A stretch of DNA of 64,000 bases from Burkholderiales bacterium (GTDB lineage: Bacteria > Pseudomonadota > Gammaproteobacteria > Burkholderiales > Burkholderiaceae_C): the NCBI GenBank assembly GCA_016223165.1, contig JACRPO010000005.1:620001-684000 (forward strand), in the 5' to 3' direction. Both the position numbers and the translations under genes were made by a program. Positions 9,037 through 16,914 of the stretch are shown here, piece after piece. The notes beneath the pieces were generated by a model. It was not told where the DNA came from, searched no databases, and worked only from the letters and a program-made list of their open reading frames with translations. Positions within the stretch are counted from its first letter, which is position 1, and each line of letters starts with the position of its first letter.

Positions 9037-10419
9037 ATGAGCGCGAGCCCCATGAACACCAAAGCCCACTTCACTTTCAGCGAGCTCGAGAGCTGGCTCA
9101 ACGAGCACCGTGTTACCGAGATCGAATGCCTGGTGCCTGACCTCACCGGCGTGGCGCGCGGCAAGATCCTGCCGCGCGAGAAGTTCACCGAGGACCGCGG
9201 CATGCGCCTGCCCGAAGTGGTGGTGGCGATGGGCGTCACCGGCGAGTTCCCCGAGGAGGGGCCGTACTACGACGTCATCAACCCCACCGACCGCGACATG
9301 CACCTGCGCCCCGACCCGAGCACGGTGCGCATCGTGCCCTGGGCCGCCGATCCGACGGCGCAGGTCATCCACGACTGCTACGACCGTGACGGCACGCTCG
9401 TGCCCTACGCGCCGCGCTCGGTGCTGCGGCGGGTCTGCGAGCTCTACGAGGCCAAGGGCTGGAGCCCGATCGTCGCGCCCGAGCTCGAGTTCTATCTTGT
9501 CGCCCGCAACACCGACCCCGACGTGCCGCTGAAGCCGCCGGTCGGCCGCAGCGGCCGCAGCGAGACGAGCCGGCAGGCCTATTCGATCGACGCGGTGAAC
9601 GAGTTCGACCCTCTCTTCGAGGACGTCTACGACTACTGCGAGAAGATGGAGCTCAACGTCGACACGCTGATCCACGAGATCGGCGCCGGCCAGATGGAGA
9701 TCAACTTCTTCCACGACCACCCGCTCGGCCTCGCCGACGAGGTGTTCCTGTTCAAGCGCACGGTGCGCGAGGCGGCACTCAGGCACGACATGTTCGCCAC
9801 CTTCATGGCCAAGCCGATCGCCGGCGAGCCGGGCAGCGCCATGCACGTGCACCAGAGCGTCGTCTCCAAGGAAGACGGCCGCAACATCTTCAGCAACGAG
9901 GACGGCTCGCCGAGCCGCGAGTTCTACTGGTACATCGGCGGCTTGCAGAAGTACATCCCGGCCGCGATGGCGCTCTTCGCGCCCTACGTCAACAGCTACC
10001 GTCGGCTGGCGCGCTTCACGGCCGCGCCCATCAACATCCAGTGGGGCACCGACAACCGCACGGTGGGCATCCGCAGCCCGGTGGCGGCGCCGGCGGCACG
10101 CCGCATCGAGAATCGCGTCATCGGCGCCGACGCCAACCCCTACGTCGCGCTGGCCGCGACGCTGGCCTGCGGCTACCTCGGCCTCGTCAACCGCATCGAG
10201 CCCACCGCCGAGTGCCGCGGCGACGCCTACCTCGGCGACTACCAGCTGCCGCGCAGCTTGGGCGAGGCGCTGCAGCTGCTGCGCGAGGAGGCGGCGCTCG
10301 CCGAGGTGCTGGGCCAGGGCTTCGTCACCGTGTACTCCGAGATCAAGGAGATCGAGTACGCCGAGTTCATGAAGGTCATCTCGCCCTGGGAACGCGAGCA
10401 CCTGTTGCTGCACGTCTGA
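9037..10419 (+). CDS. Glutamine synthetase family protein, probable gamma-glutamylpolyamine synthetase
   Basis: The 460-residue protein has the GS N-terminal beta-grasp part (ECLVPDLTGVARGKILPREKF) and the catalytic domain with metal/ATP motifs APELEFYL, GAGQMEINFFHDHPL, GSAMHVHQSV and the C-terminal [16 protein letters not shown]. The VPDLTGVARGK signature and lack of the GlnA adenylylation loop place it with the PuuA/SpuI group, which ligates glutamate to putrescine or other amines using ATP. The SpuC-like aminotransferase 40 bp downstream supports a polyamine role. The start could instead be ATG 9052; neither has a clear ribosome-binding site. The exact amine substrate is inferred. Confidence 0.85.
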   Translation: MSASPMNTKAHFTFSELESWLNEHRVTEIECLVPDLTGVARGKILPREKFTEDRGMRLPEVVVAMGVTGEFPEEGPYYDVINPTDRDMHLRPDPSTVRIVPWAADPTAQVIHDCYDRDGTLVPYAPRSVLRRVCELYEAKGWSPIVAPELEFYLVARNTDPDVPLKPPVGRSGRSETSRQAYSIDAVNEFDPLFEDVYDYCEKMELNVDTLIHEIGAGQMEINFFHDHPLGLADEVFLFKRTVREAALRHDMFATFMAKPIAGEPGSAMHVHQSVVSKEDGRNIFSNEDGSPSREFYWYIGGLQKYIPAAMALFAPYVNSYRRLARFTAAPINIQWGTDNRTVGIRSPVAAPAARRIENRVIGADANPYVALAATLACGYLGLVNRIEPTAECRGDAYLGDYQLPRSLGEALQLLREEAALAEVLGQGFVTVYSEIKEIEYAEFMKVISPWEREHLLLHV

Positions 10420-10459
10420 TCCGCCTCTTCATCGCTCCAGCACGCCCGAGGACTCCGCC

Positions 10460-11863
10460 ATGAGCAGCACCCCCGCAACACGCGACACCCAGGTGTGGCA
10501 GGCCGCCGACGCGCGCCATTTCCTGCATCCCTTCACCGACTTCCGATCGCTGGCGCAGAAGGGCTCGCGCATCATCACGCGCGCCGACAACATCTACCTC
10601 TGGGACAGCGACGGCCACAAGATCCTCGACGCGATGAGCGGCCTGTGGTGCGTCAACGTCGGCTACGGGCAGCAGGCATTGATCGACGCGGCCACGCGCC
10701 AGCTGCGCGAGCTGCCCTTCTACAACGCCTTCTTCCAGACGGCGACGCCGCCGGCCATCGAGCTCGCCGAGCTGCTGGCCGAAGTGAGCCCGGCGGGCTT
10801 CGAGCATGTCTTCTTCAGCGGCTCGGGCAGCGAGGGCAACGACACCGTCGTGCGCATGGTGCGCCGCTACTGGGACGTGTGCGGCGAGCCCGGGCGCGAC
10901 ATCATCATCAGCCGCCACAACGCCTACCACGGCAGCACGATGGCCGGCGCCTCGCTCGGCGGCATGGCCGGCATGCACGCGCAGGGCGGGCTGCCGATCC
11001 CGGGCATCGTGCACATCCCGCAGCCCTACTGGTGGGACCACGGCCGCCCGCAGGGGCTCTCGCGCGACCAGTTCGGCCTCTTCGCCGCCAGCTGGCTCGA
11101 AGACCGCATCCTCGAGCTCGGCCCGCATCGCGTGGCCGCCTTCATCGGCGAGCCGGTGCAGGGCGCCGGCGGTGTCATCGTGCCGCCCGCCACCTACTGG
11201 CCGGAAGTGCAGCGCATCTGCGGCAAGTACGGCGTGCTGCTCGCCAGCGACGAGGTCATCTGCGGCTTCGGCCGCACCGGCCAATGGTTCGGCTGCGAGA
11301 CCTTCGACGCCCGGCCCGACCTGATGACCTTCGCCAAGGGCGTGACGAGCGGCTACGTGCCGCTCGGCGGCGTGCTGGTGGGCGAACGCGTCGCCAAGGC
11401 GCTGATCGAACGCGGCGGCGAGTTCGCGCACGGCTACACCTACTCGGGGCACCCGGTGGCCTGCGCCGTCGGCCTGGCCAACGTGCGCCTGATCCGCGAG
11501 CTCGGCCTCGTCGAGCGCGTGCGCACCGACCTCGGGCCGTATCTCGCCGCGGCCTATCGTGAGCTGGCCGCGCACCCGCTCGTCGGTGACGCCGAGACCT
11601 GCGGCCTCATGGGCGCCCTGCTGCTCGTGGCCGACAAGGCCCGCGGCACCGCCTTCGCGCCCGAGCTCGAGGTCGGCATGGCCTGCCGGGCGCACTGCTT
11701 CCGCGAGGGCCTGATCATGCGCGCCGTCGGTGACCGCATGATCATCGCGCCACCGCTGGTGATCACGCGGGCGCAGATCGACGAGATGGTCGGCCTCATC
11801 CGCCGCTGCCTCGACCTGACGCTGGCCGATGCCGTGCGCGAAGGCTGGATGAAGCGGGCCTGA
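10460..11863 (+). CDS. SpuC-like putrescine/polyamine--pyruvate aminotransferase
   Basis: This 467-residue class III aminotransferase begins its conserved part with HFLHPFTDFRSLAQKGSRII and continues through YLWDSDGHKILDAMSGLWCVNVGYG. Both are close to the SpuC signature of Pseudomonas. LASDEVICGFGRTG and Lys293 in FAKGVTSGY form the PLP site. SpuC moves an amino group from putrescine, cadaverine or spermidine to pyruvate, producing 4-aminobutanal and alanine. It follows the glutamylpolyamine-synthetase-like gene by 40 bp with CGAGGA before the ATG, and is probably co-transcribed. The next gene (DMT permease) starts 6 bp after its stop, extending the operon. Confidence 0.9.
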   Translation: MSSTPATRDTQVWQAADARHFLHPFTDFRSLAQKGSRIITRADNIYLWDSDGHKILDAMSGLWCVNVGYGQQALIDAATRQLRELPFYNAFFQTATPPAIELAELLAEVSPAGFEHVFFSGSGSEGNDTVVRMVRRYWDVCGEPGRDIIISRHNAYHGSTMAGASLGGMAGMHAQGGLPIPGIVHIPQPYWWDHGRPQGLSRDQFGLFAASWLEDRILELGPHRVAAFIGEPVQGAGGVIVPPATYWPEVQRICGKYGVLLASDEVICGFGRTGQWFGCETFDARPDLMTFAKGVTSGYVPLGGVLVGERVAKALIERGGEFAHGYTYSGHPVACAVGLANVRLIRELGLVERVRTDLGPYLAAAYRELAAHPLVGDAETCGLMGALLLVADKARGTAFAPELEVGMACRAHCFREGLIMRAVGDRMIIAPPLVITRAQIDEMVGLIRRCLDLTLADAVREGWMKRA

Positions 11864-11869
11864 CGGCGC

Positions 11870-12829
11870 TTGGCCAAGACCACGCCGTACTGGGCCTGGA
11901 TGGCGCTCGCTGCCAGCACCACGCTGGTAGGCAGCTACGTCGGCCTGTCCAAGCTGCTGGTGGCGGCGCTGCCCGTCTTCCTGCTCGCCTGGCTGCGCTT
12001 CGGCATCGCCGCCATGGCCATGCTGCACTGGCTCAGGCGCGCCCCCGGCGAAGCACCGCTGTCGCCGCGCGACCGCCGCCTGCTCTTCTGGGAGAGCTTC
12101 CTCGGCAACTTCCTCTTCTCGATCTGCATGCTCTACGGCGTCAAGCTGAGTGGTGTGGTGGCCGCGGGTGTCGTGATGGCCGGCATCCCGGCCGCCGTGG
12201 CGCTCGGCTCCTGGTGGCTGCTGCGCGAGCGCGTGGGCCTGCGCATCTGGGCCGCGGTGGCCTGCGCCGTGGCCGGCGTGGTGCTGCTCGCCCTCGTGCG
12301 CTCGCCCGCGGCACCCGGCAGCGGCGGCGCCCCGGCCGCGCCGGCGTCGCCCTGGGGCTTCGTGTTGCTGCTCGGTGCAGTGCTCTGCGAGGCCAGCTAC
12401 GTGGTCATCGGCAAGCGGCTCACGGCGCAGGTGTCGCCGCGGCGCATCAGCGCGCTCATCAACCTGTGGGGCTTGGCCCTCGTGACGCCATTCGGCCTGT
12501 GGCAGGCGAGCCGCTTCGACTTCGGCGCTGTGAGCACGCCGACCTGGGCCCTGCTCGTCTTCTATGCGCTGGCGGCGAGCATGGTCACGGTGTGGCTGTG
12601 GATGGCCGGCCTCGCCCACGTCCCGGCGGCGCAGTCGGGTGTCTTCATGGTCATGGTGCCGGTGAGTGCGGCGCTCGTCGGCGTGCTCCTGCTCGGCGAA
12701 CCGTTCGGCGCCGGCCACGCCGCGGCCTTCGCGTTCGCACTGCTCGGGGTGCTGCTGGCGACCTGGCCGGCGCGCCGCCCCGAGGGCGGTGCTGCGCGCG
12801 AAGGGGTGCCGTCTCCCACCGTCATGTAG
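11870..12829 (+). CDS. DMT superfamily permease (EamA family)
   Basis: The 319-residue protein has about ten hydrophobic helices arranged as two EamA repeats (first ending near LLALVRSP, second from WGFVLLLGAVLCEASYVVIGKRL onward). Repeat features such as VVMAGIPAAVALGSWWLLRERVG and VFMVMVPVSAALVGVLLLGEPF are typical. It is an inner-membrane exporter or importer of small metabolites. The gene begins 6 bp after the SpuC-like gene with TTG at 11870; ATG 11900 is the alternative start. Co-transcription suggests transport of an amine or amino acid related to polyamine breakdown, but this is context inference only. Confidence 0.85.
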   Translation: MAKTTPYWAWMALAASTTLVGSYVGLSKLLVAALPVFLLAWLRFGIAAMAMLHWLRRAPGEAPLSPRDRRLLFWESFLGNFLFSICMLYGVKLSGVVAAGVVMAGIPAAVALGSWWLLRERVGLRIWAAVACAVAGVVLLALVRSPAAPGSGGAPAAPASPWGFVLLLGAVLCEASYVVIGKRLTAQVSPRRISALINLWGLALVTPFGLWQASRFDFGAVSTPTWALLVFYALAASMVTVWLWMAGLAHVPAAQSGVFMVMVPVSAALVGVLLLGEPFGAGHAAAFAFALLGVLLATWPARRPEGGAAREGVPSPTVM

Positions 12830-12841
12830 GGCGTGCCGGCG

Positions 12842-13507
12842 TCAGGGCCCGTTCCCTGCCGCCGGCTGCCCGTAGTGCCTGAACTTCTCCAGCACCTCGG
12901 CCATCTCGGCGGCGCTGAGCTGCACGGGCTCGCCGACGGCCAGCGCCTTCAGGTAGACCTCGGCCAGCGACTCGACCTCGAGCGCCACCTTCATTGCCTT
13001 GGCCAGCGTCGACCCTGCTGCAACGAGGCCATGGTTGGCGAGCAGGCAGGCGTCGCGGTCGGCGAGCGCCTGCGCCACCGCGCGCGACAGGGCCGCGGTG
13101 CCGAAGAGGTGGTACGGCACGCAGGGCACCGAATCGCCGCCCGCCACCGCCACCATGTAGTGGAAGGCCGGCAGCCCGCGGCGCAGGCACGCGAGCGCGG
13201 TGGCGTTGACCGAGTGGCAATGCACGACGGCATTGAGGTCGGGCCGCGCGGCGTAGATCGCCTGGTGGAACGGCGCCTCGGACGAGGGCTTCCAGCGCCC
13301 GCGCGTGCTGCCGTCGAAGCCGAGCCGGACGAGGTCGTCGGCGCCGATCTCGTCGGCGCCCATGCCGGTGGGCGTGATCCACAGGCCCGTGCCGTCGAGG
13401 CAGCGATGGCTCAGGTTGCCGGTGCTGCCGCGGTTGAGCCCGAGCGCATCGAGGCGCCGCAGCGCCGCCGCCAGGGCCTCGCGCAGCGGGCGCTCGCCGG
13501 GCGTCAT
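12842..13507 (-). CDS. Class II aldolase (Ald2-type, 5-methylthioribulose-/5-deoxyribulose-1-phosphate aldolase candidate)
   Basis: The 221-residue class II aldolase/adducin protein has the GSTGNLSHRC start, a PSSEAPFH segment with the catalytic Glu, zinc His residues in VVHCHS and the distal LLANHGLV. It also contains FHYMVAVAGGDSVPCVPY..FGT, which I recognise as characteristic of Ald2 enzymes of the DHAP shunt rather than of the dehydratase MtnB. Ald2 would split the MtnA product into dihydroxyacetone phosphate and (methylthio)acetaldehyde or acetaldehyde. The ATG overlaps the mtnA stop (ATGA), and its GAGG ribosome-binding site lies inside the repeated 3' end of mtnA. MtnB, or a fuculose-phosphate-type aldolase, are alternatives. 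Confidence 0.8.
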   Translation of the reverse strand: MTPGERPLREALAAALRRLDALGLNRGSTGNLSHRCLDGTGLWITPTGMGADEIGADDLVRLGFDGSTRGRWKPSSEAPFHQAIYAARPDLNAVVHCHSVNATALACLRRGLPAFHYMVAVAGGDSVPCVPYHLFGTAALSRAVAQALADRDACLLANHGLVAAGSTLAKAMKVALEVESLAEVYLKALAVGEPVQLSAAEMAEVLEKFRHYGQPAAGNGP

Positions 13508-14814
13508 GCGACCTCGCCGGGGCGTGCGGCCTGGCCGGGGCGTACGGCCTCGTCGGGACGTGCGGCCTCGCCGGGGCGTGCGGCCTCGTCGGAGCGCGCC
13601 GCCGCTGCCCGGCGGCCGAGTTCACGCAGCGCCGCGCCGTCGGCAGGCACGACGCCGCGCTCGGTGATGAGACCGCTCACCAGCCTCGCCGGCGTCACGT
13701 CGAAGGCCGGGTTGGCGGCCGGCGTACCCTCGGGCACGAGGCAGACCTCGACCACCTCGCCGCCGGCGCTGCGGCCGGCGATGTGCGTGAGCTCGCGCGC
13801 GCTGCGCTCCTCGATCGGGATGGCGTCGCCGTCGGCCAGCGCGAGGTCGAGCGTCGAGAGCGGCATCGCGACGTAGAACGGCACGCCGTTGTCGTGCGCC
13901 GCCAGCGCCTTCAGGTAGGTGCCGATCTTGTTGCACACGTCGCCGTTGGCGGCCACGCGGTCGCAGCCGACGATGACGAGGTCGACCTCGCCGCGGCGCA
14001 TCAGCAGGCCGCCGGCGTTGTCGGCGATGACGCGGTGCGCAACACCGGCGCGGCCGAGCTCCCAGGCCGTTAGGCTCGCGCCCTGGTTGCGCGGGCGCGT
14101 CTCGTCGACCCACACCATGAGCGGCAGGCCGGCGGCCTGCGCCTTGTAGATCGGCGCCGTCGCCGTGCCCCAGCCGAGCGTGGCCAGCCAGCCGGCATTG
14201 CAGTGCGTCAGCACGCGCACGGGGCCGCCGCGGCGCGCCGCGATGTCGCGCAGCAACGCGAGCCCGTGCTCGCCGATGGCGGCGTTGGCGGCCACGTCTT
14301 CGGCGGCGATGCGCCCGGCCTCGCGCCAGGCAGCGGCGGCGCGCCGCGCCGGCTGCAGCGGCTGCACCTGCCGGCGCACGCGCTGCAGCGCCCAGGCGAG
14401 GTTGACGGCAGTGGGCCGCGTCGCGGCCAGGCAGTCGACCGCGGCAGCGAGGCCGGCGTCACCCGCATCTCGCCGCAGCGCCAGCGCCAGGCCGAAGGCC
14501 GCGGCGGCGCCGATGAGCGGCGCGCCGCGCAGCCACATCTCGCCGATGGCCGCGGCCACCGCTTCGACATCGCACAGCGCCACCCAGGCCAGCCGGTGCG
14601 GCAGCAGGCGCTGGTCGACGATCTCGATGCCCGTGCCGTCGGCCAGCACGCGCAGCGGGCGGGGTCCGTCGGTGCCGCTGGAACTTTCGCGTCCTTCGCC
14701 GGCTTCGCGCCTTTCGCGTCCGTCACCCTGCACTTCCCTGCCTCCTTCGCCCGCCCCTTTGCGCGCCGGCCGGAACGCTCCGGTCCGATCGCCGTCAGGC
14801 TGCGACGGCTTCAT
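13504..14814 (-). CDS. mtnA: S-methyl-5-thioribose-1-phosphate isomerase
   Basis: The eIF2B-alpha-like isomerase fold shows the catalytic Cys in THCNAGWLATLGWGTA and the catalytic Asp in VGCDRVAANGDVCNKIGT. It isomerises 5-methylthioribose-1-phosphate (or 5-deoxyribose-1-phosphate) to the ribulose form. At 436 residues it is longer than the usual 340-370. An Arg/Glu/Gly-rich N-terminal stretch of about 50 residues and a C-terminal tail of five six-residue repeats (EAARPG-like) account for the excess. The ATG at 14814 lies inside dusA (20-bp overlap) and the stop overlaps the aldolase start. No MTA phosphorylase or methylthioribose kinase gene is nearby. Confidence 0.95.
   Translation of the reverse strand: MKPSQPDGDRTGAFRPARKGAGEGGREVQGDGRERREAGEGRESSSGTDGPRPLRVLADGTGIEIVDQRLLPHRLAWVALCDVEAVAAAIGEMWLRGAPLIGAAAAFGLALALRRDAGDAGLAAAVDCLAATRPTAVNLAWALQRVRRQVQPLQPARRAAAAWREAGRIAAEDVAANAAIGEHGLALLRDIAARRGGPVRVLTHCNAGWLATLGWGTATAPIYKAQAAGLPLMVWVDETRPRNQGASLTAWELGRAGVAHRVIADNAGGLLMRRGEVDLVIVGCDRVAANGDVCNKIGTYLKALAAHDNGVPFYVAMPLSTLDLALADGDAIPIEERSARELTHIAGRSAGGEVVEVCLVPEGTPAANPAFDVTPARLVSGLITERGVVPADGAALRELGRRAAAARSDEAARPGEAARPDEAVRPGQAARPGEVA
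13508..13597. repeat. 18-bp tandem repeat (five copies) encoding the MtnA C-terminus
   Basis: Five consecutive 18-bp units (type GCGGCCTCGCCGGGGCGT on the plus strand) run from 13508 to 13597, keeping the mtnA frame and coding for repeats of the kind EAARPG, EAARPD, EAVRPG, QAARPG. The last unit ends at the aldolase start codon. Copy number is likely variable between strains. Confidence 0.9.
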
Positions 14815-15817
14815 TCTGCAGCGCCGGCCCTTGCAGCGCGGCGCGGGCCAGCGCCATCACCCGCACGGGGTTCTCGTGGCGCAGGCGGGCGTCGGACCAG
14901 ACCTGCCGCCAGCGGCGCGCGCCCGGCTGGCCGTTGCGCAGGCCCATCATGTGCCGCGTCGCGGCCAGCCAGCTGGCGCCGGCGGGCCAGGGTTGGCGCG
15001 CCACGTAGTCGACGAAGTGCGCCTCGACCTCGTCGCTCGTGTGCGCCACCGGCTCGTCGGCGCCGAGGAAGCGCTGGTCCCACGCCGCCATCGCCCACGG
15101 CTCGTGGTAAGCGTGGCGGCCGAGCATGACACCGTCTACGTGCGCGAGGTGCGCGGCGATCTGCTCATCGGACGTGACACCGCCGTTGAGCACGATCGTG
15201 AGCTGCGGGAAGTCGGCCTTCAGGCGATAGACGAAGTCGTAGCGCAGCGGCGGCACCTCGCGGTTCTGCTTCGGCGACAGGCCCTTCAGCCAGGCATTGC
15301 GCGCATGCACGACGAAGACCTCGCAGCCGCCGCGCTGCGCCACGGTGCCGACGAAATCGCGCACGAAGCCGTAGCTCTCGCCGCGGTCCATGCCGATGCG
15401 GTGCTTCACAGTCACCGGCACCGCAACCGCGTCGCGCATCGCCGCCACGCAGTCGGCGACGAGCGCCGGCTCGGCCATCAGGCAGGCGCCGAAGGAGCCG
15501 CGCTGCACGCGCTCGCTCGGGCAGCCGCAGTTCAGGTTGATCTCATCGTAGCCCCAGCGCTCGGCCAGCCGCGCGCAATGCGCCAGCTCAGCCCGATCGC
15601 TGCCGCCGAGCTGCAGCGCCAGCGGATGCTCCTCGGCGCTGAAATCGAGATGGCGGGCGACATCGCCGTGCAGCAGCGCGCCGGTGGTCACCATTTCGGT
15701 GTACAGGCGCGTGCGCCGCGTGACCAGGCGGTGCAGCACGCGGCAGTGGCGATCGGTCCAGTCCATCATCGGGGCGACGGACAGGCGCCAGGGGCCAGGT
15801 GTTTGAGTTGATTGCAC
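14795..15817 (-). CDS. dusA: tRNA-dihydrouridine(20/20a) synthase DusA
   Basis: The FMN-dependent TIM-barrel enzyme reduces U20/U20a in tRNA. It begins its conserved part with RLSVAPMMDWTDRHCRVLHRL, carries INLNCGCPSERVQRGSFGACLM with the catalytic Cys in FGACLM, VKHRIGMD, and the phosphate-binding VLNGGVTS. I chose the GTG at 15817 (340 residues, against 330 in E. coli DusA) because a purine-rich AAAGAGAAG precedes it; a longer frame upstream would overlap the RES toxin gene. The gene overlaps mtnA by 20 bp at its 3' end, giving a dusA-mtnA-aldolase operon. Confidence 0.94.
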   Translation of the reverse strand: MQSTQTPGPWRLSVAPMMDWTDRHCRVLHRLVTRRTRLYTEMVTTGALLHGDVARHLDFSAEEHPLALQLGGSDRAELAHCARLAERWGYDEINLNCGCPSERVQRGSFGACLMAEPALVADCVAAMRDAVAVPVTVKHRIGMDRGESYGFVRDFVGTVAQRGGCEVFVVHARNAWLKGLSPKQNREVPPLRYDFVYRLKADFPQLTIVLNGGVTSDEQIAAHLAHVDGVMLGRHAYHEPWAMAAWDQRFLGADEPVAHTSDEVEAHFVDYVARQPWPAGASWLAATRHMMGLRNGQPGARRWRQVWSDARLRHENPVRVMALARAALQGPALQNEAVAA

Positions 15818-15860
15818 CGATCTTCTCTTTGTCGGTCCCACGGGCCGAACAGGCTCAGGT

Positions 15861-16382
15861 TCAGCGCCGCGCGAACAGCCGCGTATCCCAGACGACCGGT
15901 TCCGGGCTCCCGGCAACGATCTTCTTGAAATCCGCGTGCTGCGGGTTCAGGAGCACGTTCCCTTCCCTGCGCGCAACGACCGAAGGAACCACCAGCACGG
16001 CCGTTCGCCGCGCACGAAGCCAAGCATCGCCGAAGGCGCGCGGCACGCGCAGGTCCGCATGATCCCACCCGACGGGCAGGCTGCTCTCGTCATGATGCTC
16101 GACGCTGACCGACGCGGCGACGGTGATCTCGATCGCCACGTGCGTCGTCGGCATTCGCCCGATGCCGGCGTGGGCCAGGCGCTCCAGCATGGCGCCTGCG
16201 TAGGTCCGGCTGGCACAAATGACGCCGAGGCCCACCGAGTTCCACCGCCCGCCCACCAGCGAAGCGCCGACAGGGCTGAACACATCGAACCGTCCGTCGG
16301 CGATGCGCCAGGCCTGCCAGGCTTGCGACGGTGCTTGTCGGGTGGCGGTGGTCTTCGCTCGCGCCTCAGGCGGCGACGCCAT
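15861..16382 (-). CDS. RES domain toxin
   Basis: The 173-residue protein shows the RES fold signature: an Arg-containing GGRWNSVGLGVICAS, then an AGAMLERLAH segment with the conserved Glu, and a late NPQHADFKKI. RES toxins modify or degrade NAD+ and arrest growth. Its ATG (16382) overlaps the last 17 bases of the upstream antitoxin gene, the usual tight coupling of such pairs, with the antitoxin first. The pair sits in an otherwise chromosomal block, between a hydrolase gene and dusA. Full length and intact motifs suggest it is functional. Confidence 0.92.
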   Translation of the reverse strand: MASPPEARAKTTATRQAPSQAWQAWRIADGRFDVFSPVGASLVGGRWNSVGLGVICASRTYAGAMLERLAHAGIGRMPTTHVAIEITVAASVSVEHHDESSLPVGWDHADLRVPRAFGDAWLRARRTAVLVVPSVVARREGNVLLNPQHADFKKIVAGSPEPVVWDTRLFARR

Positions 16383-16800
16383 GGAACAGCGACCAGAGCA
16401 GGTTCTCCACCCGGCGTGCTCCCAACTCCGTCAAGGCCACCTCGATCGGCCGCTTTCCGCCCAGCATGGCGTGGCCGGTGGACAGAAAGATGCGTGCGTC
16501 GTCGGCGCTGCCCCACACATGCTCTGCAGTCGCGATCACCCGCGCCAGGCGTTCGACCCGCTCGCCCTCCTGCGGTTTCAATTCCTCGCCCCGGCGGTGG
16601 AAAGTGGCCGCCGGAATGACTCGCTGCATCAAGGCCACCGCATCGGGCGAGCTGCCGTAGACGTAGCGCGCCACGGCGCCGAGCGAGGCCTTGGGCAGCC
16701 CGGCCTCCACCTGTTGCTCGAGCTGTTCGACCGAGGTGACCCGTCGACGAAGACCCAGAACCTGGGCGATCTTGCCCGGCTCAACCACGGCGGCATACAT
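16366..16800 (-). CDS. RES-associated antitoxin (Xre/MbcA/ParS family, DUF2384)
   Basis: This 144-residue protein has an N-terminal Xre-like helical DNA-binding part and a C-terminal MbcA/ParS toxin-binding segment (ATAEHVWGSADDARIFLSTGHAMLGGKRPIEVA, with the conserved W/A...L.GP.P-like ending modified to GGKRP). It neutralises the RES toxin and should repress its own promoter. ATG 16800 has GGGAG eight bases upstream; a TTG 15 bases earlier is less likely. An extended -10-like TAGAAT (plus-strand 16828-16833) lies in the short upstream region, without a clear -35 box. Confidence 0.9.
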   Translation of the reverse strand: MYAAVVEPGKIAQVLGLRRRVTSVEQLEQQVEAGLPKASLGAVARYVYGSSPDAVALMQRVIPAATFHRRGEELKPQEGERVERLARVIATAEHVWGSADDARIFLSTGHAMLGGKRPIEVALTELGARRVENLLWSLFHGVAA

Positions 16801-16914
16801 GCGGATGACTCCCAATTGATCGGGCGAATTCTATCGTCTGGAGAGGGCCCGTAGCGGGTCGCTTTGCAGGCGGGAAACTTCGGGCCGCGTGCCGACAGCC
16901 GGACGAGCGCCGGG

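Noticed and set aside
6496..10413. A 1305-codon minus-strand frame opposite the aminotransferase and GS-like genes
   Set aside because: Antisense artefact; only its extreme end coincides with the Lrp-type gene, in a different frame.
12842..13507. MtnB (methylthioribulose-1-phosphate dehydratase) as the function of the class II aldolase
   Set aside because: Considered because it neighbours mtnA, but the FHYMVAVAGG segment and lack of mtnC/mtnD nearby favour an Ald2-type aldolase. Not fully excluded.
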